Source of the DNA: Plumapathes pennacea
Lineage: Eukaryota; Cnidaria; Anthozoa; Antipatharia; Myriopathidae
Direction: 5' to 3'
Assembly: GCA_964036295.1 (NCBI GenBank)
Contig: OZ038466.1
Span: 11,814,001 to 11,878,000, forward strand
Length of the DNA stretch: 64,000 nucleotides
The notes under the pieces are model-generated. The model worked only from the letters and a program-made list of their open reading frames with translations, did not search any database and had not been told where the DNA came from. Position numbers and translations under genes: made by a program. Positions within the stretch are counted from its first letter, which is position 1. Every line of letters starts with the position of its first letter. Of this stretch, positions 10,485 to 23,300 are shown one piece after another.

Positions 10485-12190
10485 CGAGTATTCCCGCTCT
10501 TTAACAAATATAAAATTGAACGCGAGCCACAATATTTTTGCGTGTACAATTACTATTGCGAAACAAAGGCTACATGAACGGAAGAAACATTTCAACAGGC
10601 ATTGTACGATAAGCCAAAGCATTCTGATGACTGTCACGGGCTCGTAGCATAATACATGTAATAGTCGCAGAGCCTCGTTGTGTCAAGTCTTGAGCCGTGA
10701 GATGGATATTTTTGTCGCAGAAACACTGATATATTTTCGGCAAAAAAGAAAACTTTACAAAACAGCGTATGAGGCAACAGATGTCAAGTAAAGTGTAAAG
10801 CATAAATCGTATGTTTAGCTTTGATGTCCGTTTTCGGCTTGGTATCTTCCCAGAAGTATTTCGTGTCATGACTTCCTGAAAGGTTTCATTTCATTTCACA
10901 CTTTTTTGGTTTCGACGGTTCTGTCTATGACATAACTTCCCGATTTAGAATTTACTCTCTTTACAGTAGTCTCTTTGCCCTTTGTGTCACAAATTTTCAA
11001 TAATGTGTTCCAAGTGGCAAAGAAGATGTTTACATTCGTCTGCAACTTATCTCGATAATTAACGGCATTCCGTTGCCAGTTTTAAAAAGAAATGTGCCTC
11101 GTGTAACAGGGCATATTATTCTCGCAAATTTATGGGAAACGCAAAATATTTTCAGGATGAAAAGAGATTCTTTGGAAGGAAATATTGACTGAGGCGACTC
11201 AGCACATGTAGATATATCTAGTTTAACAAAATTACACAAGAACATGAGAACAGCCGGCTTTTGTACCACTGTTCATATTTGACGGTTGCAATCTATTCTT
11301 CGAAAGAACCGGCCTTCGGCAAAATAGAACTTACTTAATGCCGTTTACCGTATTCATACACGTATTGTAGTTTCACTGATCCCCCGTCAAAACTTTCGCT
11401 TGTTATTTCGCAACAGAAATACTTCAAAATATCTGAAAATTAAACTTCGTCGACGTTTTCCTGCCAACTGTACATTCTTACATTTGCATTTATATTTTCT
11501 CGCTGATATCAAAACAAAATGTCCAAAAATTCAAAATTAAAACTTATGGAATCTCAAGACCTACAGGATAAGAATTTAGTTGATGATGACGATATAAGGA
11601 GGGTACCACGGAGCTAATACGAGGTTATCTAAAATGATTCTTCTGTACAACTGTTATAACATTTCTGGTAAAAAGGAGGACAGATACTAGCACCGGGAAT
11701 TCCCCTGATCTTTTAGAGAAGCGTGCGAGTTATTTTAAAAGCCTTCATACTGTGTTATTAATGAAGGATGAGAGACAAGGACGGAGGGTATAGCGCCGAG
11801 ACAAGCCAACAATGGTAATCGCTTGGCCACCAAGGTTTTACGCGTCAAATTTTATGGAACAAACTGATGTAATGCTTACCATGGCAACAACTGTAGGTTT
11901 CTTTAGTTGCAGAGTGACGACTTGGATGAAACTCCCAGTATAAAGTGCTCCGATACGTGCTGCCAGGTAGATAAGTGAAAAAAGAATTTAGAAAAAGTAC
12001 TAAACGAGACCCAGCCACTTCAGTCTGTTGACTTACCTTTAATCCAAGGAGAGAATCCAACTCCGTCTGAGGTGTCGACAAACGCCCATTTTATACCCAT
12101 ACGGCTCTAAAACTACCCAACTTCACTTTCCGTCAACGTGGACAATTTCAAGCCATAGACAGCCAAGCTGGAAATTGAAAACAACGTCGT
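10485..12190. other. Noncoding flank, copy A
   Basis: Matches 53,731-55,450 in copy B. The open stretches here are not conserved between the copies because of small indels. The first 400 bp is related, in inverted orientation and with gaps, to 29,300-30,280, so it belongs to a dispersed multicopy segment. No gene was recognised. Confidence 0.4.
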
Positions 12191-12790
12191 ATTAATGGAA
12201 TGCGTCATAGAAAATCATAAAGAGCAGCAATCAGAGCAGCCTCTGTTTTACCGAAATTTCGACGCAATGGCATTTCTTTGCTTTACCCGCGTCAGCAATG
12301 CGTTTCAAATTGGGAGAAAAATAGACTCGAACATTTGTTTTGTGTTAAACTCAGATACTCAAAGATGGGTCCACTTTCGATACTGAAACCCCCCGATCCT
12401 TTGTTGTGCTAATGACTCGGGCTCCTCAAAGGTTTCGATACTGACTGAACTCCCGACCCTTTCTGAAAGAAATCACCTCCTAGATCCGCTTTCGATGCTG
12501 ACTGAACTCCTAACCCTTTGTTGTGCTTAGATGTCTCAAAGAAATTGCTTGCTAGGTCCGCTTTCGATACTAAAACTCACGATCCGTTTTCATGCGCTGT
12601 TTGTCGGAGTTCAGTTGTCTCCTGTGCCCGCCTTTTGCTTCTAATACTCTCTGTTAGCATTCTTTGACGTCTTTGGGTTTTACGCTCTTTGATTGTTTCA
12701 CGCTTACGCCTTGCCCTGGGGTCCATGCCCTGTCATACTTCCTTTGTTTTGAAGACGAGCTTCGTTCAGGTTCAACCATGTCATAATATA
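12190..12790 (-). pseudogene. Degenerate Arg/Lys/Gln-rich ORF remnant, possibly Helitron-type N-terminus (copy A)
   Basis: Minus-strand translation gives a broken frame containing an EARLQ segment followed by RRKRETIKERKTQRRQRM and a SKRRAQETTELRQ segment. This is similar in composition and order to the ORF at 19,326-19,778. Such basic, Gln-rich N-terminal stretches occur in Helitron-encoded proteins of cnidarians. That assignment is weak, because no Rep or helicase motif is present. Confidence 0.3.
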
Positions 12791-13106
12791 AGATTGTTTT
12801 GTATGGGCCTTGTTAGCATTCAATTTTTTATATTGGAGTTTTTGTGCGCGCTTGATTTTTCATATTATTCAGTATTTTATTTTAGGCCTAGGGTTATGGT
12901 TGGGTTTCTGGTTATGTCTAGAGCAAACTTTTTAGATCGCGACATACGAAATAATATATATGCAATTTTTTACTGAAAAAACTCTTAAACCGTGCCAGTA
13001 ACGTACTGATGAACATTTTCACTTGAGGAGATTCCCGTTTACTACCCCTCGCTGAAGCTCGGGGGATAAAGATATTCGTCTTTATGTTATATAGTCAGTA
13101 ACATTG

Positions 13107-13149
13107 TAGTCTGTGTACAGCCGTCCCACTCTTGGCTGTACACAGGCTA
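13107..13149. mobile_element. 43-bp TIR remnant with 8-bp target-site duplication
   Basis: Ends TAGTCTGTGTACAGCC and GGCTGTACACAGGCTA are inverted repeats with one mismatch. They are flanked by the direct repeat TAACATTG at 13,099-13,106 and 13,150-13,157. The termini match those of the 6.2-kb element at 56,340-62,567, so this is an internally deleted member of that family, at the same insertion site in copy A. Confidence 0.8.
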
Positions 13150-13157
13150 TAACATTG

Positions 13158-14293
13158 TTGCTTTTGTTTTCTGTACAACACCTGGTGTCAAAAGAAGTAA
13201 AGAATCACAAGACATAACAGTATTCGACATTCATGAGATTTTTGAAGTCAGGTTCTAAATCAGGAAATTATATGTCATAGTGAGGCATTTCGAAAAGAAA
13301 TATACTTTTTATAATCACGAACAAAAAAAGCATGGAAACATGGATTTTGAAATACAAATGCAAACAAAATTATGCCACGGGATGCGGCTTCGCCGTAACT
13401 TACTGCCAAAAAGGTAGGTGAATAGCGCAATAACCGATTAATATATTTGCTGGATATGTGTTATAAATTTAGATCAATCAAACTACACTTTATGCGAACA
13501 TCGGTAAAGTAATTCTAAATCGAGAAGTTATGTCATGGACAGGACCGTCGAAACAAAACAAAGAAGTGAAAAATGAAATGAAACCTTTCAGGAGATCATG
13601 ACCAATAAAATTTGAAAAACAAATGTTCAAGGCAATTTTTCTCCCAACTTGAAACGCATTGCTGACGCGGGTAAAGCAAAGCAAGTTGCAAGTGGGTTGT
13701 CAATCGCTTGCTTTTGCAATTCATTTTGGCACGCTGTACAAATAGAAAATTGTGTCATAGTTTCTTTGTAACTTGTATCGAGATTGCCTGGCAAATTGGC
13801 AAAGAGGGATAGGAGCCTTGCTTTTGTTGTCCTTGTTCACCGGTTGGAAGTGTAAATTCCTTGACAGTTCAACCGAGTGTGTGCTTTGGGACGTATGATC
13901 AGAGGCGTTCTCGGCAATTTTTTCTTTAAAAACCCAAAAGGCTCTCCAAAAGCACATTCGCAACTGTTCGAAGCGTGAAACCAGTTGCAATTTTAAATAT
14001 TATATGAGCATTGTTTGAAGGCCGATCGAATGTTGGCGGGCACTTTTTGCGCTATTCAACCGTGACAGATTGCGACTATGACTAATTGGGTAATTTAAAC
14101 AAGGGGAAAGGAGAATAAAGATTACGTCACACTCTGCACTTTCAATCAAACCGTGACGCGATATAGGAAGTCATGGAGGTTATAAATAGTTACTTGATAA
14201 CGTAGTCTGAGCTGTACGGCAAATGTCGCATGACAATGTAGTCAGACGATAAAACGGTCAGATGGTTGAAGTCGTGACACCAGTTCTAGGAGT

Positions 14294-14295
<2 letters not shown>
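13158..14295. other. Intergenic DNA, no gene recognised
   Basis: Unique to this side of the duplication. The stretch 13,590-13,690 is related in inverted orientation to 12,240-12,340 (the segment around CGCGTCAGCAATGCGTTTC), so part of the 12-kb remnant family recurs here. No conserved coding segment was seen. Confidence 0.35.

Positions 14296-14325
<30 letters not shown>
14296..14325. repeat. T30 homopolymer
   Basis: Thirty consecutive T, just upstream of the putative splice acceptor of the first visible Spinster exon. Confidence 0.9.
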
Positions 14326-14326
<1 letters not shown>

Positions 14327-14334
14327 TTTACTAG

Positions 14335-16031
14335 TTGTTCACGAACCCCCTTAGGAGCAATTGAGCTGGGAGCAAACCCTAATTCAATATCAGCATCTAA
14401 CGTCCACGAGTCGACCAGTTGGTGGAGCGATGTGAAAAGTATCTTTGGACTGTGTAAGTGATGATCCTTTTAAATTTCTTTTAAAAAAGGTGCTCTGAAT
14501 CAAACTGTTGCAGGCAATACCAACTGTATGCTGCTTATACGGCTAAGCAGTGGAAATAATAAAGTTGCAAAGTAGACTCCGATCTCCAATAATTACCGCT
14601 ATGCTTACCATATATAATTAAAAATAGACAAGGCAGGTCCATGTGGCATGAAGTTTTCACAAATTTCAAGTTGGGGAAAAGGAAAAGTTATAATATAGCA
14701 CTTTACATTTTTGTTGTTGTTAATACATGTACAGTAGCAGATCTCAGGAAAAAGAAACCTTAATTGTCAACTTCTTGGATGTCACATGCAAATTGTACAT
14801 TTTTCAGATTTTCCCCTTTATCGGCACGCTGCCATAATATCAAATGAATAAAGTGTTTGTCCTTAGCCCCTGTGTTTTATTGTAATCTTCTTTGCGCTGC
14901 AGTAAGAGTTTTGTCTGGCTGGACCTGGGCTTTACGTGTGTTGCCTTTGTCACTAGTGTACTTGCCTTTTGGGCCCTCATGTTCCTGTTATATTCTTCAA
15001 GAGTCCAAGACTTGGATACAACAGAAGCATGGTACAAAAAATTCCTACAGAATGATGTTAGATATCGTTTGACTGTCCACACTCTTGCATATTTGACCTA
15101 TTTTACAATCTACCCCTTCACTCAGTCACAAGGAAGAACAAAACATGCAATTTTTGTCAACTTATAGTTATCTTTAATCTGGCATTTCTCTAGTCCAGCA
15201 AAAAATGAATTTTTACCATATACTGCAGGTCAGTGTTGACCAATGGTACAGAATTTAATGAGAGTTTTGCTTCATACTGCTACAATTTAGTCAGAACACT
15301 CTGTTCCCATTCTGCTACACAGCATTAGCTTGAAGTTTGGAATCATCACCTGTGCAGCTGGTATTGCTGGTGTGTGGCTTGGAGCAGAAGCGGCACGTCG
15401 ATACCGGATGCGAAACAGCAGTGCTGATGCAATTGTGTGTGCAGTAGGGCTTCTGGGCTGTACTCCGTTGCTCTATGGAGCCTTGGTACTTGCATCCAAG
15501 AATACGAATGCAGCTTATGTAAGTACTCAAGCCAAGCCTGGGTTTACCAGGTCAAGAGGCAGAGCTCTCTAGGGTGGGGTTGGCTCAGGCAACGTGGTGT
15601 TAGAAAAATGGTCCTGTTGAACTGTTTTCTAGTGTGACATGTAATGTCCATACCCTATCTCTGACGTCATCCGTGGAAAAGGCGACTCTGATAAAGACCA
15701 TCAAGTCAGCATGGAATATTCCCTCCTCATCACCACATTTGTCTGCACCCTTGGAGGCTTCTGTTTCATAATGTGTGGATTTTATTTACTGGCTGACCGC
15801 CAAAAGGCCGCTCAGTTGACAAGAGAAAATACAGACGTCACGTCTCTGTTGAATTCTGTTGCTTCAAAAGACCATGGAGCAGCTGGGACCGACAACAGGG
15901 CCCTAATAGGCGAGAGCTCAGACAACTCCGATGGTGAATCTCCCTCTGAGGACACTTCGCCGCTTGTGGTGCCGGTTCAAATTGAGAACCTTCGAGAACG
16001 TTCTAATGGGCACAGTCCAGAAGTTGTATGA
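14335..16031 (+). pseudogene. SPNS: Spinster-like (SPNS) MFS transporter, damaged C-terminal half
   Basis: Four segments match the second half of animal Spinster proteins (major facilitator family, lysosomal or plasma-membrane lipid transporters). About 14,335-14,451 contains GAIELG and ends TSWWSDVKSIFGL. From 14,903 to about 15,040, KSFVWLDLGFTCVAFVTS holds a membrane helix. 15,336-15,518 (61 codons, AG acceptor, GTAAGT donor) contains FGIITCAAGIAGVWLGAEAA. About 15,646-16,031 has ISDVIRGKG, a hydrophobic helix and an acidic tail ending at TGA 16,029-16,031. The 5' half (helices 1-6) is not in the window. The exon for the conserved helix between the third and fourth segments is missing, and the fourth segment has an in-frame TAA just upstream with no AG acceptor between. 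I therefore call it a pseudogene or fragment; a misassembled real gene is the alternative. Confidence 0.65.
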
Positions 16032-16635
16032 GGGGATCACTTTGAACACCCGTAAACTTGAACGCAATCGTGCAGGGTTCATTGCTGATCAATGCCCCAA
16101 AATATTTTACACACAAGAAATGTTTTAATATCTTCTAAAAAATTTAAAAAACAACTATGCTCAAATTTATTTCAGTCCAAGTCCATTATCAACTGAGAAA
16201 TTATGGTTTTGACATCAACTCTTTTGCTTTCAAAAGAAACTGTCTAAGAACATTCAATACTGTGCCAATTCAAAATGTCCAAGCTTCACTATTTTGTATT
16301 TCTAAGTCCATTTGGCGTCGTTTAACATAGTTTCGGCACAGTTGTTACTGCGTCTATACTGTACGTATTGATTTAGAGATAAATTCCCTAGCTATGTATC
16401 AAAATGCATTGTTGATCACTGGTAAATCTTTAGAACACGTTATAATGACCCATTGCTGCACTTTTTAAATAAAATCTTAACTATATCTCTCAATATTTTA
16501 GCGAGTTATTAAAAACGTGGGGAAAAAAACCCCCTGATGTTTCCATGTCTTTTCAATGACTCAGATAAAATTTAATGACATTAAAATGCTGAATAAGGGT
16601 GAGCAAAATGCCTAGCCCTTGCAGCCAAAGAAGAT

Positions 16636-16880
16636 TTGTCCACACTAACGGGTTTTCAAAAACTTTCGTTTTCACCCGTCCACACTATTAAATCCTCCGT
16701 TTTCGAAGCCACCCGTCCATACTAATTCGTTTTCGTTTGAGAACGCATCCGTTTTCTAAAGTCTCCACTTTGGGAACCGTTTTCAGGTTTCCAAGTCATC
16801 GTATTAGTGTGGACGGGAAGCCAAAACGGAGAACAGAAATATCCCTTTTCAATCGGATGAGTTTGGACGGCCTTAGTCTG
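16636..16880. mobile_element. Short repeat with repeated CCGTCCACACTA / TAGTGTGGACGGG motifs
   Basis: The sequence carries CACCCGTCCACACTA, CACCCGTCCATACTA and, at the other end, TAGTGTGGACGGG in inverted orientation, separated by GTTTTCG-rich stretches. The arrangement resembles a non-autonomous DNA element. No ORF or clear target duplication is present. Confidence 0.45.
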
Positions 16881-17365
16881 AATATCCGCGTCCAAGCGAG
16901 TAAAATTGCAATACATTAATTATCCATGCACATTGTGTTGTCAAACGACGTTGGACTGTTTTCAAAGGGCCCCTCCAGACGAGTAAAATATCATCACCCA
17001 ACGTTGTTTTTCATGTTTTACTCGTTTGGCAAAGTGTTTTACGATGTTGACGGACGACGTTTTATACCATATTAGGCATAGGCTCTCAGTCTGTTGCGCG
17101 CTTGACTCAAACTATTTTTTTACACAATACACGCGCTCCAACAATCTCGAACTGACTCAAGTTCAGGGAGCTAAGTGGGAACGGGTCCTGAGATCGATGT
17201 AACTGATTTTTCGACAGTGTAAACATGTATACGATCTCGGTACCAATCCCAGTTTCGCGATCTGAGCGTGGACGGACCCTTAAATGCGTGTACCATGTAC
17301 ATGGTAGGATCAGGATAAAGTGGTGACAGTACTGTACATTGCTAAGTGACAGAACACCTTGTTTC

Positions 17366-20300
17366 TTATTCCTGAGTTCCACCGTCCTCGTCATCTTCGA
17401 CCTCTTCATCAGGAGCACACTGAAAATGAAAGAAGATGACATTTGTTTGCGGTGAATCAACAAAGTCCATAAATAGTGTTTTGCATTTGATCAGTCTGCA
17501 GGTCTGAGGGTCTGATATTTGTGTTTCCATGGCAACACAGCTTTTGCGACAAAAAAGAAAATCCATAAATCACTGCACAGAACCATTCATGTCGACTCTG
17601 CATAGTGATTTTCAGGTTAAATTGATGAATATTTGCCAGGCATCTCGGGTGAGAGACTCACCAAGTACTCCACAAAACACACGTGCCCCTCTTCACTGAT
17701 GATCATGTACTGAAGCGACAGGAAGCCTCTGCTGTCCATTCTGATTGAGATCTTACTTGAAAGCTGAAGCGCTTTGGTTGACGGCTTCAATAGACTTATT
17801 TTGTACCTGAAAATAGTAAATTTATTTTCAATCCGCGTGAATGCCTTACATACTACTACTTTATTTAGCCTCAAGATGATAGTGAAGCGGGATAAAAATT
17901 TTAGCATTTCCGCCGAGAGCAAAATCATGGTCCATTTGTCCACAGCACGATTAGGCTAGTCCTGGATTAGGTCTCTGTGTCGCTTTTGAGTTTGAAAATG
18001 GGAGCGTTTCGGTCAGAACACGACTTCATCAAAGAAAAAATTTAAAACAAATTTTAAAAATTAAGATTTTACTTGGTCAATGATTAGCCCGAGAAAATAG
18101 ACGTCTCTCGTTACGCGCTAGGCTCAGTCCCAGCCGTCGGCGTTTCGGCGCCCGCGATCCTCCCCACCTTGAGGGTAGGTACTTCATATATGGTACACTA
18201 TTATGTGCCCACTATATGTTACTACTAGAAATACGATATTTTACCACAGCACACTAGTTTCTCGCTCTTTGATTGGTCGATTTACCGTGGTAAATAAGAG
18301 TCCAGACAACGATGCTGACGCCAGCATGTCACGTTTTGCAGCGAAATACAACGAAAGTTTCCTGTATATTTCTAAATGTTGTGGTAAAAAACAAATTTCC
18401 ACTGGTTTGCCGTGGTGTGGACTCTTATTTACCACGATTTACGTCATCACATGGTCAAAATTAGTTGCGGACTCACTCGGCGAAGCGCCTCGTGAGTCCA
18501 CAACATTTTGACCATGTGATGACGTAAATCGTGGTAAATAAGAGTCCACACCACGGCAAACCAGTGGAAATTTATTAAATCGCATATACCCCCTCACTCT
18601 GCCATTGATGGGACTTTTACTTTGGTAACTCCCAACAAGAGTAGCCTTTGTTTTACCGAAATGTTGACTCAATCTTTTCTTCGAACTCAAGTGCTACACG
18701 AAAGGAAGGAGAAAAAGAATGGTGTGTGTTATACTTTTGCGTTGAAAAAAGAGTCGATTGCGTGACGAAGTACGTATTTCCCACGGTCGGCACGTCAAAT
18801 TAATTCATACAGTCTGCCAAGCACGTTCTCGAAATTTAATACTCAAAGTTTGAAGTTGGTCGGCCGTCGTAGTACGGGAAAAAAGGAACACTGATTTTCC
18901 AATTTTGAATTCATAGGCAGTACAATTAAATAGGCTTCCTGTGCGATTTGTTTTTACCACTGCATGCACCAGACTCAGGCATGCATATTTAATAGGCTCG
19001 AATTGTTTTGTATGTGAACCCACTCAAAACAGCAAGATTTCTCCCAGAATCAAAGCAAAACTTGAACAGTTTACTTCAAATTATACACGGGCTTCAGACC
19101 CAGTAATACTTCTAAGGGCTTGTGAACAATTCTCGCTGCAATCACCGCGTGCCAGATTACAGAAAAATAAGACATCTGACTAAATCATTCAAGACTCCAA
19201 GTTCCGATTGCTCTGAGTGAATACGGTAGCCGAAACTAGCGACAGAAGCGTAGTAAAACAATACTTCGAGGGAAAATGATCAGCATACAGATTTTAATAC
19301 ATTCTTGAAGTGATCGAGTTACAAGCTATACGGGATAGAATATATTTGTCACGGTGATTGTTCGATTTCCACTGACTAACCTTTGTTGCTTGTCCTTTCT
19401 AAATAAGTATCTGAGTTTAACACAAAACGGCGTCTGAAGCTCCCGATTTGCTTTCAAGCAATGTTCCCTTTGCGGAGTTGTCTGTGTTACCCGCTTCTGT
19501 TCATGTCGCTTTTGGTCGGCATTCATGTGCTGTTGTCTTTGTGGAGTCTTCTCTTCGGCCCGCTTTTTCTCCTGAAGTTTCCGATTTGCGTTCAAGCGCT
19601 GATCTCTTTGCGGAGTTGTCTGCGTTACCCGCTTCTGTTCATGTCGCTTTCGATCGGCATTCATGCGCTGTTGTTCGCTCGTTTCACGATTTCGCCTTGC
19701 TCGTGCCTGTTCCTTTCTCATTTGAAGACGAGCTTCGCGAGACTGTTGTGTTTCAAGTTTTTCAGTTAAGTTTTCCATTTTCGTGAACGCAGCTACGATA
19801 TATTGTTGCTTCGTTCAAATCTAAATGCTTCGTTCAAATCTAATTCCTTTAAGTTATTCCGAGTAAAACAACAGGGCACACGTGATCGATCCGACCTTTG
19901 TTATTGGTTAGCGGGGTAACCGCGCCTAAAGTCGTACGCCAGACAGACAGACTGACTGACTGACAGACAACTTTAAATTTCGAGATGGCGACAGGCTTGG
20001 AGTCCCCAAGTAGGCGGTATAACACAAGTAGGCGGTATAATATTACTGCATTAGTGTCGTGAGTATTTCCCTCACTTCGTTCGGGGATAATATAGTGTCC
20101 CAAGACAGAGCTGACAAACGCACTGTGCATGCGCGGCCGCGCAGGCAAGCTTTTTCCCGCGGAAACTGGCGCGGGTGTACGCTCCACTGAATCCCTTTGT
20201 ATTTTTTAATTGTGTGGCGAAACACAGCTTCCGGCGGAGTTTTTTAAAAAAGTTAAGACGCAGAAGCAAAAGTTAAGCTACAAATTTTTAGAGTTTGCAG

Positions 20301-23300
20301 TTCAATAGTTTTTCTCTTCCTGAGCTTTTGCACCTACCACTTTCCTCCTTGCACCCGTGGTGAAACTTGCAAAACAAATTCGTCCTTGTCGGAGTGATTT
20401 CATCGCCATAACGGCCGTTTAGTACTGGGCCAGCTGCATTCCGTGAAAGTCGTAGATAGTATAAAAGGACAATATACTCAAGGTGAAAGGACCGGTCAAG
20501 CATTGCAACGAAAAGGAAAGCTCTAAGGTTAATTTAAGTTAATATATTGACCTCAGTGATCGGATTTTGAACAAGATAAACAAAGCGTACGAACTGATGA
20601 CGTCATCAACGCAATACCGGACTCATCTTAACTAATTCCAACTTTGGCCGTTAATTTCTCCAAGATTGAAACTTATTTTCAAATTCAAAGGGCAGATTAC
20701 TATCAGTTACTACCTCAAGATCCTACTTTCTGCATTTAAGTTGGATTCACAGACCAAAAATATTTTGGTTTAAAACCCTAGGAGCCTGGGACTAACCTTA
20801 ACTAAATCCAACTTTGACCGTTAATTTCTCCAAGATTGAAACTTATTTTCAAATTCAAAGGGCAGATTACTATCAGTTACTACCTCAAGATCCTACTTTC
20901 TGCATTTAGGTTGGACTCAGAGACCAGAAAATTGACTGAAAACGAGTTTAGACCCGATCGCCTCACGACCGAGAATCGGACGATGTCGGTAAATCTAAGA
21001 TGGCTGTCTTCTGTGTATTTCATCGAACGATGAAATGAACAAGCCTTATTGAGTTAAGCGAAATAACATCGCTTCCTTTCATCATAGTTCAGACGATTAT
21101 AATACATATTGAACCTCGTGGCGAACTAAACTGTAGAAAAAGTGACGTGTCCTTCCCGCTGGTACGGTGTAATCGTGTCGTATCAACGGGAAGGACAGAG
21201 TGAAATAACTCGACTATGTTAGTCGAGGATCATTTTAAGTGAAGAGTAAGTGTCTTTAATAAAATCAAGTGGCATCTCTTCCTTTGGTGGTGATTTAGAC
21301 AACTGAGGCGAACTAAACTGTGGAAAATGTGATGTGTCCTTCCCGCTGGTACGATGGAGTTCGATCGTACCAGCGGGAAGGACAGCGGGAAATAACCAGA
21401 CTATCTTTAACCGTATCTTCAGTCGAGTATATACAGAGTAAAATGTACCATCGGAAACTCAAGTAGAATTGCTTGACTGAATTATATTTGACACAAAATG
21501 AGCCTCACAGTGAAGCAGAGTATAGTAAAGTGTGGTGTCCTTTCCGCTGGTACGCTGCCTTTGGATCGTACCAGCTGTGAAAGTCGTAGGTAGTATAAAA
21601 GGACACTATACTCAAGGTGAAAGAAACAGTCAAGCATTCCAATGAAAAGGAAAGCTCTAAGGTTATTTTAAATTAAAGTATTGACCTCAGTGACTCTGAA
21701 CAAGATAAACAAGCGTACGGATTGATGACGTCACCAACATGCGCAATGCGTTTCTCAGCTCTGTCGTGTCCCAATAGTGTCAATAATGTGGGGAGGATCG
21801 CGGGCGCCGAAACACCGACGGCTGGGGACTGAGCCTAATTGCGCGCTCGATTTAAACCGAACCATCAATGAGATGCGCGCGCGATGAGAGACGTATTTTC
21901 TCAGGCTAGTTATTGATCAAAACCCAGCAGTTTGTTGGCCAAATTAAAAAGTCGAGAGAAAAAACTTGGTTACTAATCCTGGGTTGGCTTGGCGGGCCCT
22001 GGCTTTCACTCCGGTAACTCACCTATTAGTTTGCGTTTGCTGGCACTCAAATGACTCTACCATGTCTGAATCTTTTGGAAAATCAGACTGTCAATAAAAC
22101 GAGAAGAAAATGAATGCTTACACTTAGTGTACAGAAATAAATGTCATCTTTCAGGTATTCTTTCCGCAAAACTCGCAAATTATGACGCAAGCGGCACACG
22201 GAGCGCAAACACAAGGATCAAAATATTCTCTTTTCCTTGTGCTTGCGTTATCTTGCATCTCTTGTGCTGGTGCTGGTGCTTGCGTTAGAAAGTACTCAGA
22301 GATGAAAGGGTAAGAAGCTGACCGTGCTTCTTTGCTCAATTTCGACAACAAAGCGGGTAATTTACCTTTCGGAGAGAAACAAAGTAAATTCGCAATAAAA
22401 ATAACCACACAAACTCAAAAGTGGAGAAAAACGTGACTCCCGGTAAAAAGGCGTGTCGCCTTTCGAATCACGTGCTACTTCGGCCGCATAAATATCGATC
22501 ACTCCGCAAATTTTTCCCACCTTTCCTTTAGCAGAATCACATTACCTTCATGATGATCTTGTTCAGTACATTTGTGCTACAAAAATCAAAATCCAAGGTT
22601 TCATCTGGTTCTTGTATTTGAATACTGCAGTCCATCAGTACTCCGCCCTCCTCCAGCCTAAAAACAAAAACAAAACATTATTTTAAATTCTCACAATTAC
22701 ACCACACTTACTGTTGCTTTGATAATACAGTCATTCAAAGTCAAGAATTTGTATTTTGAGCTCAAAAGGGAAAGGGTTTTAAAAGTATCTGGAGATTATA
22801 ACAAATTCTGGTGGACCTCACAAGTAATGAACTTGCCAGAACTTACAGCATCAGTATCATAATGTGGCTTACTCATAAGTTATGCCATCAAAATTATGTG
22901 CAATTTTAGACCTAATACAAAGTAACATGTTGATGTAGAGTACTGTAAGTATGGAGTAAGCATAAGTTGTGATTATTGTTTCTCTGATAGCCTTAGATAC
23001 ACCAACTAAGACTTACAGCAGCACCAGAGGTGATCCATATCCAGCATAACACAACTTCAGAGCAGTAAAAGTGCCTGAATCTTTGGAAGACCCAAAGATA
23101 TTAAGGCATTCCTAAAATATTTGAATTTTATCAGAAGGAAGCATTAATTAAAAGGCAATGCTGGAAAAAAAGATCATAAAACATATCCATTAACTCCAAA
23201 AGAGTGGCCAATCTTGATCCTTTTTGTAACATTCCCAAATAACTGATTGATCTATCAATAAATTCTTGCTTCATCACTCATATAATTATTTTGATTCTTC

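Larger units (their letters stand above)
1..13106 (+). repeat. Segmental duplication, copy A
   Basis: This segment is repeated in direct orientation at 36,491-56,339. Position 1 corresponds to 36,491, so homology may begin before the window. Order and orientation of the inverted-repeat element, two LINE fragments, TPR-CHAT gene, 78-bp TIR element and distal noncoding flank are the same in both copies. Most aligned lines differ by only one to a few bases. Large differences are the TPR array length and a 1.72-kb block absent here. Homology ends at 13,106, where a small TIR element begins. Confidence 0.95.
18077..21920. repeat. Inverted repeats flanking a 3.6-kb repeat cluster in the last-but-one RAD1 intron
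   Basis: 18,077-18,167 and 21,788-21,920 are inverted, imperfect copies sharing GACTGAGCCTA, CCGACGGCTGGG, GGCGCCGAAAC and GGAGGATCGCGGGC. The right copy has an insertion of about 30 bp. They bracket the palindrome, the basic ORF and the hairpin cluster described below. They could be the ends of one composite element or two independent insertions. Confidence 0.6.

Noticed and set aside
10239-10869. Two overlapping minus-strand frames of 132 and 99 codons
   Set aside because: They cross the repeat element and are shifted in copy B by small indels.
22151-22408. Cys-rich minus-strand frame in the gap where a RAD1 exon is expected
   Set aside because: It does not resemble the expected RAD1 segment and lacks suitable splice borders.
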